A stretch of 64,000 nt of DNA, from assembly GCA_033977485.1 (NCBI GenBank), contig CM066987.1:53098533-53162532 (forward strand). The letters run 5' to 3'. The first letter of the stretch is position 1, and the number at the start of each line of letters is the position of its first letter. Both the position numbers and the translations under genes were made by a program. This DNA comes from Hydrangea macrophylla (taxonomy: Eukaryota; Streptophyta; Magnoliopsida; Cornales; Hydrangeaceae). The notes under the pieces were generated by a model. That model was not told the origin of the DNA. It was given only the letters and a program-made list of their open reading frames with translations, and made no database searches. Shown here one piece after another: positions 36,170-46,554 of the stretch.

Positions 36170-37453
36170 CTAAACATCATCTACGACATCTGATAATATC
36201 TCTATCGGCGCAGCGGGGGTATCCTCAACTCTACCCTCAGCAACAGTACGGGCCGTTGCCGGGTCACTCTCAGTCATGACTGGAGGTGGTGGAAGTGGGG
36301 GATCCGCAGAAGGTGGTGCCGCAGAGGATGATGGTGCAGCAGGATCAACAGGTGGTGGTGGGGGATCAGATGTGGATGGATCGGCGGTAGGATGTGCAGT
36401 AGGGTGAGTAGTGGTAGGTGGGGGATCAGATGTGGATGGATCGACGGTAGGATGTGCAGTAGGGTGAGTAGTGGTAGGTGGGGGTGTATGTAATGACTGG
36501 TCAACCCCCAACTGAATCAAAATGGCCTCAAGCAATGTCGTCATGTGGTCCACCCGGCCCTCGAGTCTGATCCGAGCCTCTCTCTCCTCCAGTAATAACT
36601 CATGAACAGTCGGAAGAGGCACGGATGATGAAGACTCTCCCTGGGCCTGAGTTTGAGCCTGAGATCGCTGTCTCAGCTCAAACTGTGCAATCTCCACCCG
36701 AGGATCAACCTCGTCATCAGAATCAAGCTCCTCAGCCTCTGTCGGCATCCCTGAAGCTGCACCCTCAGTATCGGTGCCATCAGCTCTCCTCCTCTTCTCT
36801 CCAACTTTCGCTTTCCCTTTACCCCTCCTCTTCCTCTTCTGAGCATCAGATCAGCGAGAAGCTGTCTCGCCAAACCGACTACGAGCCTGAGAGGTCGCAT
36901 CATCAGGTAAGGGAACGAGGCCAGCCTGCTCGATCACCCGGTGAATGGCCCAAGCGCCTTTCAGGTGCTTCTTGGCAGCAATGTAGCGAGTGGGGTGCCT
37001 CATGAAGTCAATATACAGGCGAGGCAAACAGACCGGTAACCCCGTCCCTATGGCATATAACACGTGTGCATACCAGGGTGCAATCTTCTCCCGGTAGGAG
37101 GTCACCAATAGGTAGTTGCTTAGGGCAAGGTGGAGCATGTGATAATTATCGGCCAGATAAACGTCAGCAATAAGGGATGTACCATCCCAGCTCGGTAATG
37201 CACCCCCGGTGAGCTCTCGAATGACAGCAGTCAGTGGGAGCAGTGGCGTGTCAGCACGGTGCGGGCATACACAGTCAGGCACCTCTGGGACCCCTAGAGT
37301 AGCTGAGACGGTGGCCGGACTGAACACAATCTCCCGGCCGCGGAAGAATGATCGTAACGTGAATGCGGCATCTGGATCTCTAATCATCGTCGCACAAGCC
37401 GCGCGGATCCACAAAAGATTCACTCTCTTTGCCTGAGAGAGAAAATCGTACTA
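36170..37453 (-). pseudogene. E0 env-position ORF (Athila ORF1 / plant transposon-protein type), C-terminal part
   Basis: Minus-strand frame from the CT insertion point to 36170, open except for TGA at about 36851-36853 and a TAG made by the bases at the junction. The first part (LLWIRAACATMIRDPDAAFT, FSPATVSATLGVPEV, ALSNYLLVTSYREKIAPW) has the look of the protein family found after pol in Athila elements (putative plant transposon protein family; family call from memory). Beyond the TGA the frame continues with a basic stretch, acidic residues, and a Pro/Thr/His-rich tail carrying a tandemly repeated block (PPPTTTHPTAHPT, about 36365-36480). Its function is unknown; the position matches env in retroviruses. 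Continues at 60143-60344. Confidence 0.7.
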
Positions 37454-37458
37454 GTGTG

Positions 37459-38515
37459 TGTTTGCACCTAAAAAATACATTTTTTAAATTAAAGTTGGTA
37501 GAGGCCGATTGTGATTTTTTTATCGGACTTAGAGACCGATTTTATAAATAATGGCCAAGTGGTTAGTTCAAAGTTGGTCGGACTGACATACAAGTTTTGT
37601 TTGGACTGGCCACTGTTTCAATCGGGCTGCATCCAAACTGATAATTCAGTCTAAGAAGACAAGCCCGATGGCTTTTGGTCATCAAGCCCGATGTGCGTGC
37701 AAATATGGTCATTATTAGTTGACCATTTTATAAATATGGTGTGTCATTATACCTTTTTCGGGTCACAATCCTTCCAGCTTTTGTGTTTCATAGTTTGGTT
37801 TCCAAGTGGTGGGCCACAACTCATGATGGCATGTGATGGCTTCACACTATTTGGTTTTAAACAAGCTTCCAATCGGGCTTCCAATCAGACTGATTGGCAG
37901 ATGCAAAGCCAGTCCGATAAGTAAGGTTTTGGGTACTAAATTATTGGAATAAGTAAAGCCCCGAGACTATTATTGCGCTGACAGGTGGGCCCACACAATA
38001 TGGCCATCCATCTTCTGCAATTGGGGTGCGTCACGTGCGTGGACACTCAATGTTAAAACTGGCTTTGACACAATCTCATCGGGCATCGCACAAATTTTGC
38101 CTTTCATTCGGGCTAGTTGGATGTCAGCTATATCATATTATTTCCCAAAGGCATTGCATGATGTCAGCCATATCACTTGGATTGAATTATCAAATTTTGC
38201 AACGTTGGCAGCATAGTTTGATGGTGGGCCACGTCATGATTAATGGCTATTAGTAATTCAGTGGATCTACTTCATTCGGACTAGTGTACATGTTCAATCG
38301 GACTCCCTTACAAATTCTCCCAAGTGATATATATTGATAAGGGAAGTAAAGGATAATATTGTTAATATTTGGAAAGGTGATATATTAAATATTATCTTTA
38401 TGGAAAGCAATATTATCACTTTTGGGAAGATAATATCAAACTTTAAGGAAGAAATCTTTTTCTTGGGGAGGAAGTCAGCCGAACCGAGCCACAAGATGGA
38501 CCGGATTCAAGATAA

Positions 38516-38549
<34 letters not shown>

Positions 38550-39081
38550 TTCAAGATATGGACGGTTTCAAGATATAGTAGATTTATCAGTTTATGGAAA
38601 TAAACTGGTAAATTTTACCAGATTAATATTTATCAGATTTCCTACCTTATCTAGAAGACCTTCTGGCCGCTATAAATCAACAGGCAGGCCAAGCTTTCAA
38701 AGCACTCCGCGTCTCTTCGAAAAAGCATTCAACCATGCATTCTTAGCGTTCTTAGTTTTAGGCAAATAAAAAGCATCTTTTTTATTTTCTTAGCTTTTCA
38801 ATTACATCCTTGTAATTTCTTTCTTATTAATTAAATAAAATTTGCTTTTATTTAATTTCTTTTGTGTCTTTTCATCACTTGTATGGCTTGTATGCTTCAA
38901 TACTGCCATAGGACCTTAGGCCAAGGGTACTTTCCTACTTGGTCATCACAATCACCCGATAGAAGTCAAATTTTCAAACCTTGTGTATCACTCACACAAG
39001 TGCTTTAGGAAATTTTGTGTTAATTAGTTTGGGTCTACCTCACAAGGCTCTGGCACGCCCGAACAACAATTACAGCAAACA
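37459..39081 (+). repeat. LTR-A of CT
   Basis: 1623 bp. TATA box TATAAAT at 38671-38677 (context GGCCGCTATAAATCAAC) and a polyadenylation-type AATAAA at 38834. Contains many GCCGAT/ATCGGGC/GGACTG strings and an AT microsatellite (38513-38550). At 39051-39061 it carries TGGCACGCCCG, a copy of the first 11 bases of the PBS that follows. Confidence 0.92.
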
Positions 39082-39084
39082 ATT

Positions 39085-39102
39085 TGGCACGCCCGGTGGG
39101 AC
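39085..39102 (+). other. PBS of CT internal copy 1
   Basis: TGGCACGCCCGGTGGGAC three bases after the LTR end (copy 2: 56960-56977). The place and the TGGC start fit a primer site; I cannot name the tRNA with certainty. Confidence 0.6.
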
Positions 39103-39111
39103 AGCCAAGTG

Positions 39112-40182
39112 ATGAGCCATGCACACACTGAAGCATGGCTACACTTTTACAACAACCAGATTGGTTGGCGGAACGAGTCAATACGCCAACTTCGCGAAGA
39201 AATCTATCGTCTCTACAACGATGGATATTGGAATGAAACTGGTCATCTTTATAATGAGATAGACCGTTTTGAGGCCGACATGCGATTTTTTAATCTAGAA
39301 ATCGGCCTCCTCAAAGCTTCGAGTGGAGCTGATGAACCGCCGCCCGAGGGAAATTCGTTCATGTCTCTAGACGATTTTCTATACGGTGACTGGCGAAAGA
39401 AACTACTTTGTGACAACATTCATCGTGCTCTTGAAGATATGAAGGCGCACTCGAGAGAACAACATGCAAGGCTTAGCCGGTTTGAAGAAGACACTAAAGC
39501 AAGCCTGGCAATACTAGAGGCTCAAGGGCAAAAGATCGAGCAATTCTTAAAGTCACGACAACGGCCCGAGAAGGCCGATGTTACCACTCTAAATCAAGAG
39601 ACCGGTGTCTCTGGTCATCTTGATTCCACGCTGTCCAAGCCGCTCGGGGGGCAAGAAGACGGCGAAAAAATAATTTTTGAGGAAAGGCCGAAAATTGTTA
39701 TTTCGGCCATAGAGCTCCTCCCCGACGTTGAAGAAGGTGACGAAGCACTCGGGGGGCAAATTCAAGATGAGCCTCACAATTCTGTTGAGGCCGAGGAGGA
39801 AGAGTGTGATAGGCCGAGTGATCCCGAATCGGCCATAGAGCCTCCTAGTGATGAGGAGGACGATGATGAAGACTCCATTACTGACGAAGAAATTGGTGAT
39901 GAACCGCTCGGGGGGAAAGCTTCGCAGAGACCGGTTAATGCTAAATCGGTCCATGAAGTTTTTAAAAATATTCCTTTGAGGAAACTCAGCCTCAAGGAAT
40001 TGTTCAAATATATCGGTCTCTTTGTAGTGACCGATTATTATTTTTATTTTGAGCCAATTAATTATTTGGCTTGGGTTGATTTACATCCACGTTGGCTGTG
40101 TGGATGTCACCAAAAATTAGCTATTATTTGGTGGTTGTTTTTGCACCAATATTACTATCAAGAAGGACTGAAAAGCTCCTGA
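39112..40182 (+). CDS. Orphan acidic ORF of CT, intact copy (356 aa)
   Basis: The first ATG is 39112 (MSHAHTEAWLHFYNN), ten bases after the PBS. The N-terminal 60 residues are rich in Trp/Tyr and Glu/Arg (QLREEIYRLYNDGYW, YNEIDRFEADMRFF). Residues about 100-150 look helical and coiled-coil-like (ALEDMKAHSREQHARLSRFE). The middle is strongly acidic and repeats an LGGQ/LGGK motif three times (KPLGGQ, EALGGQ, EPLGGK). The last 70 residues are hydrophobic and aromatic (GLFVVTDYYFYF, AIIWWLFLHQYYYQ) and might reach into a membrane. I recognise no gag, protease or polymerase motif and no known family. Being the only ORF of the element, it may serve RNA packaging or particle formation in place of Gag, but that is a guess. 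Confidence 0.7.
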   Translation: MSHAHTEAWLHFYNNQIGWRNESIRQLREEIYRLYNDGYWNETGHLYNEIDRFEADMRFFNLEIGLLKASSGADEPPPEGNSFMSLDDFLYGDWRKKLLCDNIHRALEDMKAHSREQHARLSRFEEDTKASLAILEAQGQKIEQFLKSRQRPEKADVTTLNQETGVSGHLDSTLSKPLGGQEDGEKIIFEERPKIVISAIELLPDVEEGDEALGGQIQDEPHNSVEAEEEECDRPSDPESAIEPPSDEEDDDEDSITDEEIGDEPLGGKASQRPVNAKSVHEVFKNIPLRKLSLKELFKYIGLFVVTDYYFYFEPINYLAWVDLHPRWLCGCHQKLAIIWWLFLHQYYYQEGLKSS

Positions 40183-40665
40183 AGATCGGACTGAATTAAA
40201 TCAGTCAATAGGTTACTCGGACTGAAATACCAGCCCGAGAAGAGAAAAAATAAAAATAAAATAACAGTTGCTGAAGGAATGCTAAATTGGATATACAGGC
40301 CGATGTGAGCACAAGTGTGGTAGTGGGTATTGATCAATGTTTGTTGGATTCTGATTAGCACATATAGTTGATTCAATTAATGCGGACGAAGGACGTGGAT
40401 CTCAAGTTTAAAGTCAGTGGTAGGTGACAAACAGTGACATGAAGATTCCAGGGGGCATCATTACATGAACATTACAGACGTGTTGGAGCAATGTGTTATG
40501 GCTTTGGTGCAAAATTCTGGTCGGGCTAACATGCGGGTTTCATTATTCAGGCCAAGAACTAAGGCCGATATGATTGGGGATGGCGTCTGATTATCAGTCT
40601 GAAAAAAATAAAATATGGCTATTCAAAATTCAAAGTTTTTCATTTTAAACAGCCAGGGGGGCAAT
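40183..40665 (+). other. CT internal 1, 3' untranslated part and polypurine tract
   Basis: Non-coding; ends with CAGCCAGGGGGGCAAT directly before LTR-B, a good polypurine tract. The equivalent in copy 2 is 58038-58520. Confidence 0.7.
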
Positions 40666-41742
40666 TGTTTGCACCTAAAAAATACATTTTTTAAATTAAA
40701 GTTGGTAAAGGCCGATTGTGATTTTTTTATCGGACTTAGAGACCGATTGTATAAATAATGGCCAAGTGGTTAGTTCAAAGTTGGTCGGACTGACATACAT
40801 GTTTTGTTTGGACTGGCCACTGTTTCAATCGGGCAGCATCCAAACTGATAATTCAGTCTAAGAAGACAAGCCCGATGGCTTTTGGTCATCAAGCCCGATG
40901 TGCGTGCAAATATGGTCATTATTAGTTGACCATTTTATAAATATGGTGTGTCATTATACCTTTTTCGGGTCACAATCCTTCCAGCTTTTGTGTTTCATAG
41001 TTTGGTTTCCAAGTGGTGGGCCACAACTCATGATGGCATGTGATGGCTTCACACTATTTGGTTTTAAACAAGCTTCCAATCGGGCTTCCAATCAGACTGA
41101 TTGGCAGATGCAAAGCAAGTCCGATAAGTAAGGTTTTGGGTACTAAATTATTGGAATAAGTAAAGCCCCGAGACTATTATTGCGCTGACAGGTGGGCCCA
41201 CACAATATGGCCATCCATCTTCTGCAATTGGGGTGCGTCACGTGCGTGGACACTCAATGTTAAAACTGGCTTTGACACAATCTCATCGGGCATCGCACAA
41301 ATTTTGCCTTTCATTCGGGCTAGTTGGATGTCAGCTATATCATATTATTTCCCAAAGGCATTGCATGATGTCAGCCATATCACTTGGATTGAATTATCAA
41401 ATTTTGCAACGTTGGCAGCATAGTTTGATGGTGGGCCACGTCATGATTAATGGCTATTAGTAATTCAGTGGATCTACTTCATTCGGACTAGTGTACATGT
41501 TCAATCGGACTCCCTTACAAATTCTCCCAAGTGATATATATTGATAAGGGAAGTAAAGGATAATATTTTTAATATTTGGAAAGGTGATATATTAAATATT
41601 ATCTTTATGGAAAGCAATATTATCACTTTTGGGAAGATAATATCAAACTTTAAGGAAGAAATCTTTTTCTTGGGGAGGAAGTCAGCCGAACCGAGCCACA
41701 AGATGGACCGGATTCAAGATAAATATATATATACGTATATAT
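40666..41742 (+). repeat. LTR-B of CT, left part
   Basis: First 1077 bp of the middle LTR, cut by E2 inside an AT microsatellite; 41738-41742 is the TATAT target duplication. Confidence 0.92.
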
Positions 41743-43110
41743 TGATCTCGTCAGAATCAAGATATAAAAGTATGCTTATTTATGCTTTACTTTCAAAAGA
41801 TTTGTAGTGTGGAAAGTAGAGGTCGAACCCACAGAGATTGTTAACTTTTAATCCTTTAATTACTAAAATCTAATCTATCTAGTTATAAGAAAATCGGAAG
41901 TTGAATTGATTTAGGTTTTTATTATCACTACTACTTTAAACTGTGAAATTTTAGAATTAAGATCTAGAATTAAATCTAAGTAATACTTAAATGCAAAATT
42001 GGAAATTGGTTTAAATATATGGAGATGAGATCTAGGATTACAAATCCACCACTAACTATGCATTGAGGGTCTATACTTCTTATTCTAAGTTCTATGTTTG
42101 GATAGTTATGATCTATTGTAGCTACAAGCCCAATAGTATCGTCAAGAAGATATCGTTAGTTTAATCTAAACATAATCCATCTACGGTTCACATGAATCAT
42201 CTACCTATAACTAGGGTGTAGCATAACTCATCTTTCCTAAGCATGGATTATAAAAGATGTAAATATCACAATCAAATAAGCACCATTGTATGTAAATACT
42301 CCTATCAATCACAGAAATCAAGGACTATTGAGTTCAATAAGCATAAGGAAAAATCTAAGACAAGAATAGATCCAAAATACTCTTGATTATTAACATTAAA
42401 AACTGATTATATAAAATCCACCAACATACAATCACTATCCCAAAACATAAAATCTTAAAATAGAAAAGCATAGAATCCCCCTTTACATAGCTAGGGTTTC
42501 ATTGAAACCCTAGATTAGGAGTTTAGTGGCTCATGATGGGTGAAAGCATGAAGATGGAGTTGATGTAAGCCATTAGAAACCTTCAAGCTTGCTCTTCCCT
42601 TTCCTCTTGCCAACAATGAATGTATGTGAATGGATCTCTAGATGTGTAACCCCTTCCAAACATAAAAACTAGATATATATAGAGTTTAGAAGAGATTCTC
42701 CAAGCTTTTTTCCCCCGAAACGGATTAAAACAAGTGTTATTTGCAATCTGGACGTCTTCAAGCAATTTCATCTGCACAGGACTCTTTAGAATACTGAAAT
42801 ACGCAACTTTGGTTTTTACACATATCGCGCGAGCGTGACATTTGGCATCTCGCGCGCGCGGATTGCGCGAGCGATTTATGGGGTTTCGCGCGAACGGATC
42901 GCGCGAGCGATTCTCAGATTTTCGCGCGCGCGATGTGTCTTTTTCTGCTTCTTTCTTCCTGCTTTTTCACCTATTTTGACCCGATCTCCTTGTTTTCTTC
43001 TAAAACCTGCTAGAAAATAGAAAATAAAGTAAAATAACATAAAGACAGGATAAAAACGACTAACAAATGTGAGTTAAGGCGTATAATTGGGATTTGTTCT
43101 CTCCCGATCA
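41743..43110 (-). repeat. E2 3' LTR
   Basis: 1368 bp, plus-strand reading TGATCTCGTC...CTCCCGATCA. Holds the telobox palindrome (42491-42513), a TATATATA box and a shortened CG-rich array (about 42824-42933). Confidence 0.93.
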
Positions 43111-45252
43111 CACCCCCAAACCTACATTTTGCTAGTCCTCGAGCAAAAAGAAAATAAAACTACAAATAATAAAATTTCTAATCCATTTTCGTATGGATAA
43201 CGATTGCACTTAGCCTGTGCAACAAGCCTTTTAAACCTCTAGGCGTCCCTAGTCGGACGAGTGAAGTCTCGTGAGGGTTCTCGTCAACAAGTCACCCACA
43301 ACCATCTTTATTAACTCGTAAAGATTTTATTCAAAAATTAAATATGTCAATGTCACATCCTTTTTAGATAAAATCAACCTCAAATGAAATTCTAAAACTA
43401 TCAAGAGTAAAACAATCAGATGCCCTCCTACATTATGAAAAATAATCTGAAAACATATATCACCAGAATCAATAGCATATATCGAAGACTCGCATGTGTG
43501 TGAAATGGTAGTCAAGTGGATACGCTGCAACTATGAACTTGGAATATAAATCAGATAACTATCTAGTGATGCTTCGACTACAAATCTCACGTTGTTATTA
43601 CACTCTAACATGAAATCATTCTGAAACAGGTGTAAACACTCATCTGTGTATATATATGCAAGAAAGAATTATTGTGCAAAACAAATAAATTCGCATATGA
43701 CTCTCAACAACGTACGACACGACAAAAATAAAATAAAATAAAATAGTCTCACGAAAAGATATCGATCGTCAAGTAAATATCATCACCACCATGCTTTTAC
43801 TTCCTTTTCCTTATCGGTCACATATCAAATCATGTTTTTATAGAATCAACTAGGACTTTACACGGGTTGTAATATTGGTCAAGGGTGAAGGCTTAGAAAA
43901 GAAAGGTAAAAGGGATTCAAAATGTCCGTAAGTATCTAGAAATAGCCGCCTTAACATGGAACACAAGGGCTTTACTACAACGATTAGTTATATCACTTTT
44001 TTTTTCCTTTTCCAAGAGGATCATATCCCCTTTTTTTTTTTTTTTTTTTTTTCTTCTTTTTTTTTTCTTTTTTTTTTTACTATTATTCTTTTTTAGATCC
44101 TTTTCTTTTACTACTTGATACATCATATTTTTTCTAGTCGTTTAATAGCCCAATTTCTTTATGAAAACTATTCTCTAACTACTTTCGGACATAGGGTAGG
44201 TACTATTTAATAGTGGCAAACTCCATATCGGAGTGGGTAAGATAATAGGTGAACAAAGAAATGACTTAATTAAAAACGGCTCAAATGGGTTAACAAGGGA
44301 TATAATAAAAAAAATATTTATAATGGGTAGGCCAAAGGTCAGAAAGGTTTATTAGAACAAACGGCCTAGTGTCATTTTCTAAGGTTACATGATTTTTCAA
44401 TGTTATGATATAAAAGGAAAATATATATATGTTTTTTTTTTAAAAACATGGTAATTCTAATACTCACTCAACTTTCAATCAAAATGAAGAAATAATGAGA
44501 CCAATCAACGAGATAGTGCGATGTGTCAAAGAGATTCGATAAACGTAATAAAACCCTCAATATAATGATAGGCTCTAAAGCTCACCGGGTTTAGTCTCCA
44601 CAATTTTACTATTTAGAAATCCAAGGTATATTACAGTTCAAGGTTAATATACATCCATATGACTACGTGCAGTGCAACAAGATATGCAAGTATAAGATAT
44701 AAAACAATGATTCCGATAATATATAATTCTCAAAACATCTTCTCATAGATTCGGTAAACATTTGATTATATACTCTTTTAATTCTCAAAATTCCGATGAA
44801 ATCTGATAATAAAAAGGAATGCAATGTTGAACAATATTAAGAAACTTATTTATTTATTTACATAACTACTAAAACTTTTGTTTCTCCATTATTATTATAC
44901 TTCTATTTTTATTATTATTATTAATTTTTTTTTTACAATGAATTAAAAGAACTACAAATGAATGAAATAACAACTAAAAGAAAACTAACAAAAATACTCT
45001 GAAGTACGAAAACAAGAAACTATACAAATAAATTATTTACAGAGCCAAACGAAACAGGAATAAATAAGCTAAACCGGTCGAAGCCGGGTACAGTAAAATC
45101 CTAATAAATAAAAGAAAGAAATAACAAAAAGTGAAAGCAAAACAGGAAAAAAAATAATATACAGGCCCACAATGTCTGAAATGTCTAAATCCCCCCATCC
45201 AAATACAAGAAAAAGGTAAAATGAATGTCTAATCCCCCCAACCAAAACCTAC
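43111..45252 (-). other. E2 3' non-coding region
   Basis: Begins with CACCCCCAAACCTAC, the inverse of the polypurine tract, right next to the LTR. It contains the same ordered blocks as 26876-30470, a T-rich stretch (about 43997-44094) and an ATT-rich stretch (about 44888-44935). No gene: the Lys-rich ORF at 43917-44126 is just the T-run read backwards. Confidence 0.7.
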
Positions 45253-46554
45253 TCAGTCATCACCACCCTCAATCAAAACCAACTCCAACCCAGTACTCCC
45301 CTGGCCAGTAGTATCATCACCATCCCCATCACCGTCACTCCCATCGTCATCATCACCAGCATCCCCAGCCTCCTCCTCCACGCCCTGCACCTCACCCTGC
45401 ACCTCACCCTGCTCCTCCTCTGCCACCTGCTGTGCTGGTCGCGGGAAAGCCGACTGATATGCAGCATCGCCCTGGGCTAGAATGTCATCCAGCTGATCCG
45501 GATGAGCCAGCTGGAAATATGAGTGCATGTAGGACTGAAGCCGCAGGGTCTCTCCACGGAAAGCACAGACGTCCCCATATGTCCAAGCGTAAGGAGTATC
45601 CTCCGGGGGAGGGGGACGCTGTGCCGCCTGCTCGCGACGGGCCTGGGCTGCCTCACGTGCCCTCCTAACCTCCAAGTCTAAACGATCCAGGCTCAACTTC
45701 CAATCGGCGGAAGCGAACTCCGGGATATGTGCATCTATGGGCTCATCGGCAGGGATAGGAAAGGCCTTAGCCCGAAGAATGGCCGTGATGGTGCGAGGAT
45801 AAGGCAGAAGGGTCTTAGGGTCTATGGCATTATCAATGGCCTGAGTAGTGTGGCGCATGCCATCCATAATAACGAGGCCAGGATGGAACCAATCACTACG
45901 GTAAACGGCATGGAGGGCGTGGTGGATTGACTTGGTCCGTTCTTGCTCGTGACCTAGGGGGTACAGGTTGCGTTTAAAGACATGGTCGACAAACCACATC
46001 TGGCGGGGCATATGCGATCGTCGAATAGATTGCCCCGACCCAGAGCGACCGCCACACATGTCCTGAAGGATATGAATGAAGGAGTGGGCTTTGGTTAGGA
46101 CATTGAGTTTAGGCACGTGGTAAGAATGGGAGGGAAGGTGAAGGATTTCGGCGATGTTGTCTGGGTTTAGGGTGATGTCGTGGCCATCTAGGGTCGTGGA
46201 GATAAAGGCGTTCTGGCTGAGGGACTGTTTATGGTAGCGTAGGTTTTGGTAAAATAGGCGGACGAGGCGGGGGTAGCTAATTAGGTCTGGGTTTCTAAAA
46301 TAGAGCTGTGGGGCCAATTTTCGGGCAGCTAGGTTACTATGGCCCCACTTCGTGTCTTTATCAGACGCGAAGTACTCAGCATCTATGGCGGCCTCATAAT
46401 TGAGGCCGCGGGTAGCGTACTTGGGACCTAAGTCGTTAGGGTTAGGGTCGTCTGGGGGCGGTGGTGGGGGTGGTCCAGTTTGTTTTTCTTTTCCTTTAGA
46501 TTTTTTCTGAGGTGGTTGGGAAGAAGAAGCGGATCGTACGGTTCTTTTTTTCAT
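45253..46554 (-). CDS. E2 env-position ORF (Athila ORF1 / plant transposon-protein type), intact, 433 aa
   Basis: ATG at 46554 (MKKRTVRSASSS), stop at 45253. The N-terminus is basic with a poly-Pro stretch (GPPPPPPPDDPNPND). The centre has RLVRLFYQNLRYH, FISTTLDGHDITLNPDNIAEILHLPS and RAKAFPIPADEPIDAH, the pattern of the protein family that plant Athila elements carry after pol. The C-terminal third is Glu/Arg-rich and then very acidic (Asp/Gly runs). I see no signal peptide or clear transmembrane helix, so an envelope role is not supported by this copy. It is the only undamaged ORF of its kind here. A candidate 3' splice site (pyrimidine run then CATAG) lies about 62 bases upstream at about 46617. 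Confidence 0.78.
   Translation of the reverse strand: MKKRTVRSASSSQPPQKKSKGKEKQTGPPPPPPPDDPNPNDLGPKYATRGLNYEAAIDAEYFASDKDTKWGHSNLAARKLAPQLYFRNPDLISYPRLVRLFYQNLRYHKQSLSQNAFISTTLDGHDITLNPDNIAEILHLPSHSYHVPKLNVLTKAHSFIHILQDMCGGRSGSGQSIRRSHMPRQMWFVDHVFKRNLYPLGHEQERTKSIHHALHAVYRSDWFHPGLVIMDGMRHTTQAIDNAIDPKTLLPYPRTITAILRAKAFPIPADEPIDAHIPEFASADWKLSLDRLDLEVRRAREAAQARREQAAQRPPPPEDTPYAWTYGDVCAFRGETLRLQSYMHSYFQLAHPDQLDDILAQGDAAYQSAFPRPAQQVAEEEQGEVQGEVQGVEEEAGDAGDDDDGSDGDGDGDDTTGQGSTGLELVLIEGGDD

Noticed and set aside
45253..46554. Calling the post-pol ORF of E2 a true envelope glycoprotein
   Set aside because: No signal peptide, transmembrane segment or glycosylation pattern that I can see; only its position resembles env.
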